Assembly (NCBI GenBank): GCA_046349915.1 | Contig: JAXMBL010000003.1 | Location: forward strand, 1,364,001-1,428,000 | Length of the DNA stretch: 64,000 nt | DNA from: CAIXSC01 sp046349915 | GTDB lineage: Bacteria; Planctomycetota; Planctomycetia; Pirellulales; Pirellulaceae | Reading direction: 5' to 3' | Shown: in pieces, positions 44,118 through 54,062 of the stretch | Layout: every line of letters starts with the position of its first letter | Position numbering within the stretch: the first letter of the stretch is position 1 | Program-made: the position numbers and the translations under genes | Notes under the pieces: model-generated | The model's database searches: none | The model's input: only the letters and a program-made list of their open reading frames with translations | Told to the model about the DNA's origin: nothing

Positions 44118-44903
44118 TCAGGTGCCGAATTCAGGGCGGCGGCGACCCAACTGCGATTGTAGACGCTGCACGATGCTGCTGTGCATCTGGCTTACTCGGC
44201 TTTCGCTCAAGTCGAGCGTCGCGCCGATTTCCTTCATCGTCAATTCCTCGTAGTAGTAGAGGATGATGATGAGGCGTTCGTTGCGGTTGAGTCCCTTGGT
44301 GACGAGCCGCATGAGGTCGGCCTTCTGGACTCGTCGAGTGGGATCCTCGCCCTTTTTGTCTTCCAGGATGTCAATTTCGCGGACATCCTTGTAACTGTCG
44401 GTCTCGTACCATTTCTTATTGAGGCTGATCAGGTTGACCGCGTTCGCCTCCAGGATCATTCGCTCCAATTCCTCCATGGGAATTTGGAGTTGTTCGGCGA
44501 GTTCGGGTTCGGTGGGATGGCGGCCCAGCTTGGCTTCGAGCGTTTTGGTCGCTTCACCCAGCTTGCTGGCCTTCGAGCGGACCAAGCGGGGCACCCAGTC
44601 CATCGTGCGCAACTCGTCCAGCATCGCCCCGCGGATGCGCGGGACGCAATACGTTTCGAATTTTACGCCGCGAGTCATGTCGAACGCGTCGATCGCGTCC
44701 ATCAAACCGAAGACGCCGGCAGACACCAAGTCGTCGAGTTCCACGCCTTCCGGGAGTCGCGCCCAGATGCGTTCGCCGTTGTACTTGACCAAAGGCAGGT
44801 AGTGTTCGACGAGTCTGTTACGCAAATCCTGATTGCCGGGATCGGCTTTGTACTCACGCCAGACTTGCTCAATATCTTCGGCCGATGCGAGAGTGGTCGC
44901 CAT
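44118..44903 (-). CDS. fliA: Flagellar-type sigma factor (FliA/WhiG/SigD family)
   Basis: A 261-residue sigma-28 family factor that directs transcription of late flagellar and chemotaxis genes. Region 2 'YLPLVKYNGERIWARLPEGVELDDLVSAGVFGLMDAIDAF' features appear at ~38-80, region 3 with 'LGRHPTEPELAEQL' near 130-145, and region 4 'LNRNERLIIILYYYEELTMKEIGATLDLSESRVSQMHS' near 205-245. The family words 'ARLPEGVELDDL' and 'SESRVSQMHS' are diagnostic. GGAGGAG lies right before the ATG at 44903; 18 more codons are open upstream. It is the last gene of a minus-strand operon after flhA, flhF and flhG. No FlgM anti-sigma gene is visible here. Confidence 0.93.
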   Translation of the reverse strand: MATTLASAEDIEQVWREYKADPGNQDLRNRLVEHYLPLVKYNGERIWARLPEGVELDDLVSAGVFGLMDAIDAFDMTRGVKFETYCVPRIRGAMLDELRTMDWVPRLVRSKASKLGEATKTLEAKLGRHPTEPELAEQLQIPMEELERMILEANAVNLISLNKKWYETDSYKDVREIDILEDKKGEDPTRRVQKADLMRLVTKGLNRNERLIIILYYYEELTMKEIGATLDLSESRVSQMHSSIVQRLQSQLGRRRPEFGT

Positions 44904-45118
44904 GCGCTCCTCCGTGAGTGCCGCGCCATCCATCCTGGACGACGCTCGAGTTGTCAATTCACTATCCGATACTTTGTCGGCGAACTTCAGCCATTCGTCG
45001 CAGTTTGACAGACTAGGGTGTGCCGTAGCGCCTATCGAGTATCGGTTCCATGAAGTTCAAAGTTGAAAGGACGTGGAAAGAAACAATAAAAGGACGCTTT
45101 TGATTCGTGCGAGAGCGG

Positions 45119-46096
45119 CTAAGCCACTCCCCGTTGCCCCCGATTGCCCAGCTTTTGGCCGCCTAGCTTGGGGTCGCCTTGGCTGGAACCTTCGGAATTC
45201 GGACTACTGTTCTCCGGGCTGGGCGAGCCGGTCGCCGGCGAGCCTCCGCCTCCGCTTTGCGATCCTGACGCGAATGGTTCGCTCAGCAGACGGGCGGCCG
45301 TTTGAACGACGGCCAGGGCGGCGATGCTGGTCGAGTCTTGAGAGAGCAGAGGACGATGTTGTTGGGCCGCGGCGGGTACGGCCTCGTCGGCGGGAATCTG
45401 GCCGAGCAACCTGATTTCCCGTCCCAGGAAGCGGCGGCACGATTGATCGAGTCGTCGATGAACGTCGGTTGCCTCGTCTTCGCTGGGGGAGCGGTTGACC
45501 AGCAGGCGGAGGCAGGGTGAAACGGTTTCGCCAAGCAGTGACTTGAGCGTGGCGTAGGCGTCCATGACCGACACGTTATCGGGGGTGGTGACCATCAGAA
45601 CTTCGTCGGCAGCCTGCCAAAAGCGACGCACGACTTCAGGCGAGCCGTGACCTACGTCGAGTAGAACCCATTCGGCGTGCCGACCCAGGCTCCGCAATTG
45701 CCGCAACAGACGATACTGAGTTTTTTCGGAGAAACCGCCCCCGTCTCCGGGCGCCCAGACTCCAGGTACGATTTGAATGCCGGCGGGCCCTCGTAGCAGT
45801 ACTTCGTGAATATCGCGGCGCGACGCCAGTACGTCGGCGACGCCACGATGGTCCGACAGCCCACACAGTGTCGTTACATCGGCTCGCTGCACATCCGCGT
45901 CGACCAATACGACTCGAGCCCCGTGGTCGGCGAGCGCCACCGCGAGGTTGACCGCCAACGTCGTCGTCCCCACGCCGCCCTTGGCGCCGGTCAGCACCAG
46001 TAGCCGCGGCGGCACGCCCGCGCCCGCAAACGCTTCTCGGGGCGTGGCGAGCACGAGTCGGCGGAGTTCGGAGGCTTGATCGATCATACGGTCCAT
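45119..46096 (-). CDS. flhG: FlhG/MinD-like flagellar number regulator ATPase
   Basis: A ~325-residue MinD/ParA-type ATPase that limits flagellar number and acts with FlhF. The ATP loop reads 'TGAKGGVGTTTLAVN': the signature Lys is present but the second, normally invariant Lys (GKT) is Thr. Walker A' 'VVLVDADVQRADV', Walker B 'WVLLDVGHGS' and 'VMVTTPDNVSVMDAY' follow. The last ~55 residues are a Ser/Gly/Pro-rich tail; no amphipathic membrane helix is obvious. The start is uncertain: ATG at 46096, with GTG at 46102 also possible and no clear ribosome site. It lies 96 bases after flhF. Confidence 0.87.
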   Translation of the reverse strand: MDRMIDQASELRRLVLATPREAFAGAGVPPRLLVLTGAKGGVGTTTLAVNLAVALADHGARVVLVDADVQRADVTTLCGLSDHRGVADVLASRRDIHEVLLRGPAGIQIVPGVWAPGDGGGFSEKTQYRLLRQLRSLGRHAEWVLLDVGHGSPEVVRRFWQAADEVLMVTTPDNVSVMDAYATLKSLLGETVSPCLRLLVNRSPSEDEATDVHRRLDQSCRRFLGREIRLLGQIPADEAVPAAAQQHRPLLSQDSTSIAALAVVQTAARLLSEPFASGSQSGGGGSPATGSPSPENSSPNSEGSSQGDPKLGGQKLGNRGQRGVA

Positions 46097-46191
46097 GGTC
46101 ACGTTTATTCAATTATCAATCGCAGATTATTCGGTCGTGGCAACACACAGATAAAGTGAGTGGAAACGGCCTATAGGTTGGGGGCTCGATG

Positions 46192-47463
46192 TCAGCTCCA
46201 GGTGTTGCCAGAACCGGCCAACACGCGACGGGCCAACCGTCCGCGATCAGCAGCTTCAATGTCGTCGGGCACGTTTTGCCCATGGGTGACATAGCTCACC
46301 GGGAGCTTCGCCGAGCGGATCAAGGTGAAGACATTGCCGATGGCGGCGGCCTCGTCCAGTTTCGTGATCAACAAGGAAGTAACCCCCACGCGTGCGAACT
46401 TCTCCGCGGTTTGCCTCAACTGACTCGCGCCCGCCGCACTGCTCAACACCAAATGCACTTCGTCAGCGCGAGCCGCGTCCAAAATCGCCTGCAGTTCTTG
46501 AATGCGAACTTCATCGCGCGGGCTGCGACCCGCCGTGTCGAGCAGGATCAAGTCGAGGTCGGCGAGTCGATCGAGCGCGTCACGCATGTCGTGAGGCGTG
46601 GAAACCACCTCCATCGGCAAGTCGATAATGTCCGCGTACGTTCGTAATTGCTCAACCGCCGCGATGCGGTAGGTGTCGACGGTGACCAAGCCGACGCGAC
46701 GCTGGTCTCGCAAGCGAAAGTTCGCGGCAAGTTTCGCGATGGTGGTTGTTTTCCCCACTCCCGTCGGCCCGACCAAGGCCACGATGCGCCGAGTCCCCGA
46801 TTGGGTCAGAATCCCGCCGGTCGTTTCAATGTGGTCTTCCAAATAGCGGAGGATCCGCGATTTCAACAGGACGTAGTCGTCCAAGTCTTGACCGACGAGA
46901 CCACGACGAGCGCGTTCCACTAATTCGCGCGCCAAATCTTCGCCTAATTCCGCGTCAATCAAGTCGGTAAACAAATGAAACAACGACGAGGGCAACTCGG
47001 GACTCGGCGCCGTGCGCGGCGAGGCGCACAGTTCTTCCACCAACGAACGTCCCAAGTGGCTCCCTTGCGGCAACGTAGCCCGCGTCCGCCGCCGAAACTC
47101 GTCGATCGCTTCCGTGGTTCTTTCCACCGACAAACTGGGCGAGTCGGCGGACAAATGGGGAGTCGACGCATGTTCCAAGGAATCGACTTCCGTGTCCGTG
47201 GCTTCGTTCGCCGACGAGCATGCCGCCGACGAATAACTCGCTTCATGCGACGGAAGATCCTGGTCCTCCAGAGGAGGAAGGCGACGAGGGACTTCGATTT
47301 CATTGGAAGCCGTCACCTCGACGTCGCGCTGTCCGCGGAGCCATTGCCAGACGCCTCCACGAATCTCGCGAGTGCGAAGGACGGACGCTTCCGGGCCTAA
47401 CTCCTCGCGTACGAGTTGTAGGGCTTCCTGGAGCGTTGCGGCTCGATAGGTTTTGACTTCCAT
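46192..47463 (-). CDS. flhF: Flagellar biosynthesis SRP-like GTPase FlhF
   Basis: A 423-residue SRP-family GTPase that places the flagellar base at the cell pole. The N-terminus 'MEVKTYRAATLQEALQLVREELGPEA' features are the FlhF B domain. A disordered region (~60-140) leads to the N and G domains: P-loop 'GPTGVGKTTTIAKLAA' (~230-245), 'VTVDTYRIAAVEQL', 'LILLDTAGRSPRD', 'ITKLDEAAAIGNV' and 'VSYVTHGQNVPDDI'. GAGGAG lies 8 bases before the ATG at 47463; the longer frame has no support. It follows flhA by 105 bases and precedes flhG. Confidence 0.95.
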   Translation of the reverse strand: MEVKTYRAATLQEALQLVREELGPEASVLRTREIRGGVWQWLRGQRDVEVTASNEIEVPRRLPPLEDQDLPSHEASYSSAACSSANEATDTEVDSLEHASTPHLSADSPSLSVERTTEAIDEFRRRTRATLPQGSHLGRSLVEELCASPRTAPSPELPSSLFHLFTDLIDAELGEDLARELVERARRGLVGQDLDDYVLLKSRILRYLEDHIETTGGILTQSGTRRIVALVGPTGVGKTTTIAKLAANFRLRDQRRVGLVTVDTYRIAAVEQLRTYADIIDLPMEVVSTPHDMRDALDRLADLDLILLDTAGRSPRDEVRIQELQAILDAARADEVHLVLSSAAGASQLRQTAEKFARVGVTSLLITKLDEAAAIGNVFTLIRSAKLPVSYVTHGQNVPDDIEAADRGRLARRVLAGSGNTWS

Positions 47464-47568
47464 GTCGACTGCTCCTCGTGCGCCCGGACGGCGTTGTCTC
47501 CGTTGGGCGTTCGGTCTCTGTCGCTTAACGAATCGATTCATCCGCGGTGTGACATGCGTCCAACCGCT

Positions 47569-49740
47569 CTAACGTCCCCCCGCAATTCCCGCGTGGGAGT
47601 TGGCGGGGTCCGCCACGAGCCCCACGGACTCAATGCGAGTATCTCGCGTAATCTCCAAATAACTCAACACGACCAATCGTGGCAGCCGGGACGCAGTCAA
47701 TCGCTTGACGGCGGCACGCACCGTGGGACTGACCAGCACTACCGGTGGACGATGCATTTGAACCAATTTTTGAATCTCGGCCGCCAACCCATCGCACAGG
47801 GCGTCAACCCAGGTCGGCTGCCATCGAGGCGTGCGGAAAGCCGCTCCTTCGACGACGCCTTCCGCTAAACGATCTTCGAGGGCTGGGTCAAGCGCGACGA
47901 CGTGCAACCGTTGTTCGCGATCTCGATAGCGAGCACTCAAAGTGCGGGCCAGTCGTTGTCGAACGTGCTCCACCAAGGTCTCCGGGTCTTGAGTGCGCGG
48001 AGCGTAATCGCCAAGTGCCTCCAGAATCAATCCCAACTGGCGAATGGGAACTTCTTCCCGCAGCAATAATCTGAGAACTTGCTGAACATCGGCCAGACGC
48101 AAGTGTCCCGGAATCAACTCGTCCACCACGGCAGGCGATGTCCGTCGCAATTCTTCGATCAAGTGTTTCACGGCGTCACGAGTCAGGAGTTCATCGGCGT
48201 GATGTCGCACAACCTCATGCAGATGGCCGGCGATGATCGCCACGGCGTCCTGGACTTCGTAGCCGAGCGTTTCGGCTCGCTCCCGCGCGCTTGTCGGAAT
48301 CCAGTACGCGGGACGTCGAGTAATCGGATCCCATGTCTCGTCGCCGACTAGGGGCTCAACCCCCGTGCCAGGGTCGATCGCCAGCAGTCGCTCCGGATGT
48401 AATACGCCATGAGCGACAGGATTGTGAGCGATACGCAATCGATACGCCCTTTCGTCCAATCGCAGATTGTCGCGGATGCGCACCTTCGGGAGCACCATGC
48501 CAATTTCCGCCGCCACTCGCTGCCGCACCAATGTCACTCGCCGCAATAAATCGCCATTACGAGCGGGATCAGCCAACCGTAGCAGTCGCATGCCCAGTTC
48601 GATTTCCAGCGGGTCGACGGCCAGATAGTCTTCCACTCGCTCTTCGCGTTTCCCTTCACGCGGATTCGCCGGGGCATCTGGAGTCGTCGCGATCGAGCCG
48701 GTCGATGTGGAGGGGCGGGTGGACGTGAAACCCACGGTGGTTCCTTGTCGTTCGCTCGTCGCCGCCTCGGGCGACTTCTCCGCGCTGGCTTTGCGTCCGC
48801 CGAAGTAAGCCAACAGAACGCAGCCGCCGCCCAACGCCAATAAGGGCGATTTCGGCAGCTTGGTCGCGACAAGCAACGCGAGGAACACGGCGGCTACCGC
48901 CAGGACTCGGGGATTGGTGAACAGCTGTCGCACCATGTCACGCGGCAAGTCGGACTGCTCGCCGCCCCGCGTCGTCAACAGACCCGCGGCCAGCGATACC
49001 AACAGAGCGGGAATCTGGCTGACAAGTCCATCGCCAATCGTCAATCGCGTGAATGTGTCGGCTGATTCGGCGAAGGTCATGCCGCCTTCCATCACGCCGA
49101 TCACGAAGCCTCCCACGATATTGACGAGCGTAATGAGTACGCCCGCGATCGCATCGCCTCGTATGAATTTGCTGGCGCCATCCATGGCTGCGTGAAAGTC
49201 GGCATGTCTGGCTAGTTCCTGACGACGACGCTGCGACTCGGCGTGGTCGATCACGCCCGCTTGCACATCGGCGTCGATCGCCATTTGGCGACCTGGCATG
49301 CCATCCAAAGTGAAACGAGCCGCCACCTCGCTGATGCGACTCGCTCCCTTCGTAATCACGATGAACTGAATCAGGAAGATGATGGCAAACAGGACCAGTC
49401 CCACGACCAGTTTGTCGCCGGTCACGAACTGCCCAAAACCACGGATGATCTCCCCCGCCGCTTCCAGGCGATCCGTCGCTCCCTGGGTCAGGATCAAGCG
49501 AGTGGAGGCGACATTCAGGACCAACCGTCCGACCGTCGAGGCGAGAAGCAACGTGGGGAATACGCTGAATTCCAACGGGCTGCGGACGTATACCGTGGTC
49601 AACAAAATGATCACCGACAACGCCAGACTCGCTGTCAGCAGCACGTCCATGACGGCGGCCGGCAGGGGAACGAGCAAGACCAAGACGGCCAGGATCACTC
49701 CTAGCGGCAGGATCAACTCGGGCCAACGTTGAGCACGCAT
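47569..49740 (-). CDS. flhA: Flagellar export gate protein FlhA
   Basis: The 723-residue membrane protein of the flagellar type III export gate, which couples proton flow to export. Eight hydrophobic helices occupy ~1-320 with the FHIPEP-family signatures 'TTVYVRSPLEFSVFPTLLL', 'RLVLNVASTRLIL', 'VITKGASRISEVAARFTLDGMPG' and 'ISEVAARFTLDGMPGRQMAI'. A linker of ~60 low-complexity residues ('TSTRPSTSTGSI') precedes the cytoplasmic domain (~380-720), with 'IPGHLRLADVQQVLRLLLREEVPIR' features. The ATG at 49740 matches the family start; the longer open frame does not. It is the first gene of the operon and is divergent from a zinc-ribbon protein gene 175 bases away. Confidence 0.95.
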   Translation of the reverse strand: MRAQRWPELILPLGVILAVLVLLVPLPAAVMDVLLTASLALSVIILLTTVYVRSPLEFSVFPTLLLASTVGRLVLNVASTRLILTQGATDRLEAAGEIIRGFGQFVTGDKLVVGLVLFAIIFLIQFIVITKGASRISEVAARFTLDGMPGRQMAIDADVQAGVIDHAESQRRRQELARHADFHAAMDGASKFIRGDAIAGVLITLVNIVGGFVIGVMEGGMTFAESADTFTRLTIGDGLVSQIPALLVSLAAGLLTTRGGEQSDLPRDMVRQLFTNPRVLAVAAVFLALLVATKLPKSPLLALGGGCVLLAYFGGRKASAEKSPEAATSERQGTTVGFTSTRPSTSTGSIATTPDAPANPREGKREERVEDYLAVDPLEIELGMRLLRLADPARNGDLLRRVTLVRQRVAAEIGMVLPKVRIRDNLRLDERAYRLRIAHNPVAHGVLHPERLLAIDPGTGVEPLVGDETWDPITRRPAYWIPTSARERAETLGYEVQDAVAIIAGHLHEVVRHHADELLTRDAVKHLIEELRRTSPAVVDELIPGHLRLADVQQVLRLLLREEVPIRQLGLILEALGDYAPRTQDPETLVEHVRQRLARTLSARYRDREQRLHVVALDPALEDRLAEGVVEGAAFRTPRWQPTWVDALCDGLAAEIQKLVQMHRPPVVLVSPTVRAAVKRLTASRLPRLVVLSYLEITRDTRIESVGLVADPANSHAGIAGGR

Positions 49741-49915
49741 TGTGGTTCCATCCACCTGTCGTCGAACGGGGCGGCGGGGCCGCCGGAACGCTCGCGCAAG
49801 GCCTTGTCTTTTGTTTCCGGAATCCATTCCAGAAGAGGGCGCGGAGGTTACTGAAAGCTGACCCAGGTGTCCAGACCGGTTGCGACCAACTCGCTCGCGG
49901 CGCACAATCGCAGGT

Positions 49916-51586
49916 GTGAAAATCACTTGTCCTCGTTGTCAGGCGACCCTCAAGGTCGTCGCCGCCGAACCGGGCGCGGTTCACACGTGTCCCAAATGTC
50001 AGTCGCAGTTCCGGACAGGGGCCGCCCCGGCCACACCCGCGAATCGCGACTCCCAACCGTCGTCGCCTAACTCCTCCTCAGGCAGTTCGTTCGACGACTG
50101 GTTCGATGCTCCCCTGGCGCCAGCCTTGAAGCCTGCTCAACCTTCCCAGATTGCGCCGCCAGCCGGTTCCGCCAGTACGACCAAGGCGTCCAATTCAGGC
50201 AAGACTGCCGAGGCCGCCAGTTCCGGCAAGACAGCCAGTCAAGCTAAGACACCCAGTTCAGCTAAGGAGCCACCGCCGCAGCCACCCGCCAGTCCCCCGA
50301 AGAACCCCGTTACAGCCTCGTCAACGACTACCCCAGCGACGACGAACTCGTCGGTACGACCGCCGCCAGTTCCTAAACAGTGGCCGTCAGCGGCGGAAGG
50401 TCGACCCGAATTACCTCCCATTATGTTGGATGATCTGGAGGAAGAGGGGACGGGTAGGGACTTGCCAGCGAAAAGAGCCGCACAGGGTGGGGAGTTAGAA
50501 CCCCCGGCGGATGAGCAGATTCTTGATTTGGCTCGGGAAACGGGCGAATATCGTTTTGGGGTGGCGTGCCCCGTTTGTGCGACCCGGATGGACTTTGTCA
50601 GCTCGCAGATCGGCCAGCAGGCGAGTTGCCCCGACTGCTTTACGACCTTCGAAATTGTGACGCCGGGGCCCCACACTGAACGGATGTTAGTCAGTGAGGA
50701 TGGGTTTGGGGCGCCGGACCGACTGTCGTTAGAGGCGCCCCGCGAGGACAGTCGCCGATTGGATTCGCCGGATGTGCTGAAGCAGCGGGCCGACCAATTG
50801 CTGCAACGCGCCGCTGAGGAAATGAGGGCTCAACGGCGCGAGACCAACGAGACCGTGTTGAGCGACTCGGCAACGCACAGCCTGTTTCATTTTTTAATGG
50901 CGCCCACCACTTGGGTGCGGCTCATTGTTGTCACGGTGCTCGGCATTCCTGCTCTGGCAACGTTGTCGTTGGCGACTCAAGTGGAAGCAAACGGGTCGAG
51001 CAATTTCGGAAAACTGTTGTATCTGGTCATTGGATTTCCGCTGGCAGCGATCTGGTTCCTGGTTTTCGCGGCGCATTTGCTGGCGTTGCTGCGAGCGACC
51101 TCGGCGACAATCGGAGACGTCGAAGAATGGCCAGGGGCCAATGTCTTCGAGTGGATGGGGAGTGGGTTGCAATTAGGTTGGGCGTTGGCCCTGGCTGCGT
51201 TACCCGGATTCGCTCTCGTTTTCTTGGCGGCATTTTTGGGGTTGGGAGGTTGGGTGCTTGGGCTCGTCACCCCCTTCTCGGTCATCGCGTTCTTCCCGAT
51301 CGTCTTGCTCTCGATGCTGCATGAACAGTCTTGGTCCTCAGTCTTTTCGCCAGAAATCTGGCGCGGGATGACTCGTGTATCTCATGTGGCCACAACCTTT
51401 TACCAAGCCTCTACCCTCTTGGGCATACTGGTCTGGATGGACCTCTGGCTGCTGTGGATGGGGAATCCCCTCCTGGCGCTCCCGCAATCCGTCGTGCTCG
51501 CGGTGCTGGGCTTCCTCTATTTCCGCTTGCTCGGCTGGCTCGCTAACTCGATCAGCCTGGAAGACGACGAGCAGATCGTTGCGTAG
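49916..51586 (+). CDS. Zinc-ribbon membrane protein with disordered linker
   Basis: A ~556-residue protein of unknown function typical of planctomycetes. It starts with an MJ0042-type zinc ribbon (C5-x2-C8 and C25-x2-C28), then a ~150-residue Pro/Ser/Ala/Lys-rich linker, a second four-cysteine ribbon near residues 215-245 ('CPVC' and 'CPDC'), a charged helix that may coil (~270-320), and four or five membrane helices in the last ~240 residues ('FGKLLYLVIGFPLAAIWFLV', 'ALALAALPGFALVFLAAFLG'). The N-terminal ribbons would lie in the cytoplasm. The GTG start at 49916 is set by the zinc ribbon; a TTG at 49880 is less likely. It stands alone, divergent from flhA. Confidence 0.65.
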   Translation: MKITCPRCQATLKVVAAEPGAVHTCPKCQSQFRTGAAPATPANRDSQPSSPNSSSGSSFDDWFDAPLAPALKPAQPSQIAPPAGSASTTKASNSGKTAEAASSGKTASQAKTPSSAKEPPPQPPASPPKNPVTASSTTTPATTNSSVRPPPVPKQWPSAAEGRPELPPIMLDDLEEEGTGRDLPAKRAAQGGELEPPADEQILDLARETGEYRFGVACPVCATRMDFVSSQIGQQASCPDCFTTFEIVTPGPHTERMLVSEDGFGAPDRLSLEAPREDSRRLDSPDVLKQRADQLLQRAAEEMRAQRRETNETVLSDSATHSLFHFLMAPTTWVRLIVVTVLGIPALATLSLATQVEANGSSNFGKLLYLVIGFPLAAIWFLVFAAHLLALLRATSATIGDVEEWPGANVFEWMGSGLQLGWALALAALPGFALVFLAAFLGLGGWVLGLVTPFSVIAFFPIVLLSMLHEQSWSSVFSPEIWRGMTRVSHVATTFYQASTLLGILVWMDLWLLWMGNPLLALPQSVVLAVLGFLYFRLLGWLANSISLEDDEQIVA

Positions 51587-51716
51587 GCAGCCTCTTGGTT
51601 ATATAAGCGGATGTTGATTACACTGGAGGGAAGTCGAGATCGGCCGTGGGGTCGCTGCCGATAAAACTGACATGGGTTGAAGAGTTCGAGCCAATGGACC
51701 GCAACGAGGGGGCACG

Positions 51717-53972
51717 ATGAGCACACGACGACCAAGGGGCATGCAGGCGGGAACGTGGTGCGTGTGGTTCGGTTTAGTGTGTTTGACGGTCGTCGCTACG
51801 GATCATGCTTTGGGGGCCGAGGAGGGAGCGGCGGATCGTCCGGTCAGTTTCGTCAACGACGTACTTCCCGTGTTGACTAAGTCTGGCTGCAACATCGGCG
51901 TTTGCCATGCCAAGGCGGGATCGGGGCAACGAGGGTTTCAGTTGTCGCTGTTGGGATTCGAGCCGCTTGAGGACTACGACCATTTGGTCAAGGAAGCACG
52001 AGGCCGGCGTCTGTTCGCGGCCTCGCCGGAACGCAGTCTCTTGTTGCTGAAGGGGACCGCGCAGCTGCCTCACGGCGGTGGGGCTCGCCTTGAGCGAGGA
52101 TCGGCCGGGTATCGCACATTGGTCGAGTGGATTCGGCAGGGGGCGCCGTTGGACCGCCCATCTGATCCCAAATTCGAGAACTTCCGCATTGAACCGGCAA
52201 GCGGTTTATTGGCCCGCGGCAGTCAGCAGTCGCTGAAAGTGATCGCCAAGTATTCGGATGGGACGGAGCGAGATGTAACGTCCATGGCGCTGTACGAGTC
52301 CAACGATTCGGCCATGGCGGAAGTGAACGACCAAGGGCTGGTGCGTGTGCTGGACCTCTCCGGCAAAGTCTCCGTGATGGTCCGCTATCAGGGCAGGGTA
52401 GGGGGCTTCAACGCCTCGATCCCGCTGGGTGCGCCCGTCGAGAATGTGCCTGCCTCGCGCAACTTTATTGACGACCATGTCTTCGCCAATCTACGCCAAC
52501 TGGGAATTCCGCCATCAGTTGTCTGCGACGACGCCACCTTCCTACGGCGGGTGACGCTCGATATCGCGGGGCGATTGCCGACCGAGGCGGAAGCGACGGC
52601 ATTTCTGGCGAGCGCCGAGCCCGACAAGCGTGATCGCGTCATCGACGAGTTATTGAAGAGTCCTGACTACGCTGATTTTTTTGCGGGCAAGTGGGCTGCC
52701 CTGTTGAAGAATCGACGCGACGACACGAGCGACATCGTGTCGAACTTCGCCTTCCATGCCTGGGTTCGGGACAGTTTATTGGCGAACAAGCCCTACGACC
52801 AACTGGTCCGCGAGTTGTTGGCGGCGACAGGCGACGTGATCGGCAATCCTCCCGTTGCCTGGTACAAGCGAGTGAAGGAGCCAAAGCAGCAGATCGAAGA
52901 TGTGGCGCAGTTGTTCCTCGGCGTGCGCATGCAATGTGCTCAGTGTCACCATCACCCGTTTGAACGCTGGAGCCAGGACGACTACTACGCGCTGGCGGCC
53001 TTTTTCAGCCAGGTCGGACGCAAGCCTTCGGCGACTCGCGGAGAGGATTTGATTTTCCATCGTCGGGGCGTTGCGGCGGCGAACAACATGAAGACGGGCG
53101 CGCCCGTCAAGCCAGCCGCACTCGGCGATGCGATTCCACCGATCGCGGCCGATGAGGACCCGCGGCTCAAATTGGCTGATTGGATGCGAGACAAATCCAA
53201 TCCCTTCTTTGCCAAGTCGTTGGTAAATCGCTATTGGAAGCACTTTTTTCAGCGCGGATTGATCGAGCCTGAGGATGACATTCGCGACACGAATCCACCC
53301 ACGAATCCCGCGTTGCTCGCCGCACTTGAACGTCATTTCATCGAAGGCGGTTTTGATCTCAAGAATCTAGTCGGAACGATCTGCCGCTCTCATGCCTATC
53401 AACTGAGCTCGGCGCCCAACGAGCACAATGTGGTTGATCGCCAAAACTACTCGCGGTATTACCCGCGTCGCCTGCAGGCGGAGGTGCTTTTGGACGCGGT
53501 CGACGCCATGGCGGGGACTCAGACCGATTTCGCCAACCTGCCGCCAGGCACGCGAGCCGTCGCTTTGCCGGACAACAGCTATAACCGGCAGTCGCCGTTC
53601 CTCCGAGTTTTCGGACGACCGGAAGGGGAGAGCGTGTGCGAATGCGAGCGGGTGCAATCTTCGAGTCTGGCGCAGAGTCTCCATCTGATTAATTCCGCCG
53701 AGCTGAAGTCGAAACTCGCCCAGGCGACGGGACGAGCCGAGCGATTGGCGAAGGACGAGCGTCCGGCGGAGGTGAAGGTGAGAGAGTTGTATTTGACTGC
53801 GTTTGCGCGGGAACCGCGATCCGAGGAATTGAAGTCTGCCCTTGGGTATCTCGCGGAGACGCCGTTGGATGTCGCGGGGAAACCTGTCGATCCCCAACGG
53901 GCGGCTCGGGAGAATTTTCAGGACTTGATTTGGGCGCTCATCAATACCAAGGAGTTCCTGTTCAACCACTAG
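51717..53972 (+). CDS. Exported DUF1549/DUF1553 cytochrome-like protein
   Basis: A 751-residue exported protein of the planctomycete-specific PSCyt class. A signal peptide ends near 'ALGAEE' (residue 34). A cytochrome-like segment follows with 'GCNIGVCHAK' (C58, C63, H64), then a bacterial Ig-like (Big2) domain (~155-235), DUF1549 (~248-435) and DUF1553 (~495-745). Within DUF1549 is a true heme-type motif 'CAQCHH' (C407, C410, H411). Function is unknown; these proteins occur in gene groups with DUF1501 proteins, as here, and may take part in extracellular breakdown or electron transfer. The PPC-domain gene follows by 90 bases on the same strand. Confidence 0.92.
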   Translation: MSTRRPRGMQAGTWCVWFGLVCLTVVATDHALGAEEGAADRPVSFVNDVLPVLTKSGCNIGVCHAKAGSGQRGFQLSLLGFEPLEDYDHLVKEARGRRLFAASPERSLLLLKGTAQLPHGGGARLERGSAGYRTLVEWIRQGAPLDRPSDPKFENFRIEPASGLLARGSQQSLKVIAKYSDGTERDVTSMALYESNDSAMAEVNDQGLVRVLDLSGKVSVMVRYQGRVGGFNASIPLGAPVENVPASRNFIDDHVFANLRQLGIPPSVVCDDATFLRRVTLDIAGRLPTEAEATAFLASAEPDKRDRVIDELLKSPDYADFFAGKWAALLKNRRDDTSDIVSNFAFHAWVRDSLLANKPYDQLVRELLAATGDVIGNPPVAWYKRVKEPKQQIEDVAQLFLGVRMQCAQCHHHPFERWSQDDYYALAAFFSQVGRKPSATRGEDLIFHRRGVAAANNMKTGAPVKPAALGDAIPPIAADEDPRLKLADWMRDKSNPFFAKSLVNRYWKHFFQRGLIEPEDDIRDTNPPTNPALLAALERHFIEGGFDLKNLVGTICRSHAYQLSSAPNEHNVVDRQNYSRYYPRRLQAEVLLDAVDAMAGTQTDFANLPPGTRAVALPDNSYNRQSPFLRVFGRPEGESVCECERVQSSSLAQSLHLINSAELKSKLAQATGRAERLAKDERPAEVKVRELYLTAFAREPRSEELKSALGYLAETPLDVAGKPVDPQRAARENFQDLIWALINTKEFLFNH

Positions 53973-54062
53973 CGCTTGGTCTCACCTGTTCTTGCGTGGG
54001 TTGTGACAAATCACCAACGCGGCAGGACCGACAAGCGGCTTGAGGTCGAGGAGAAGAGAGCA

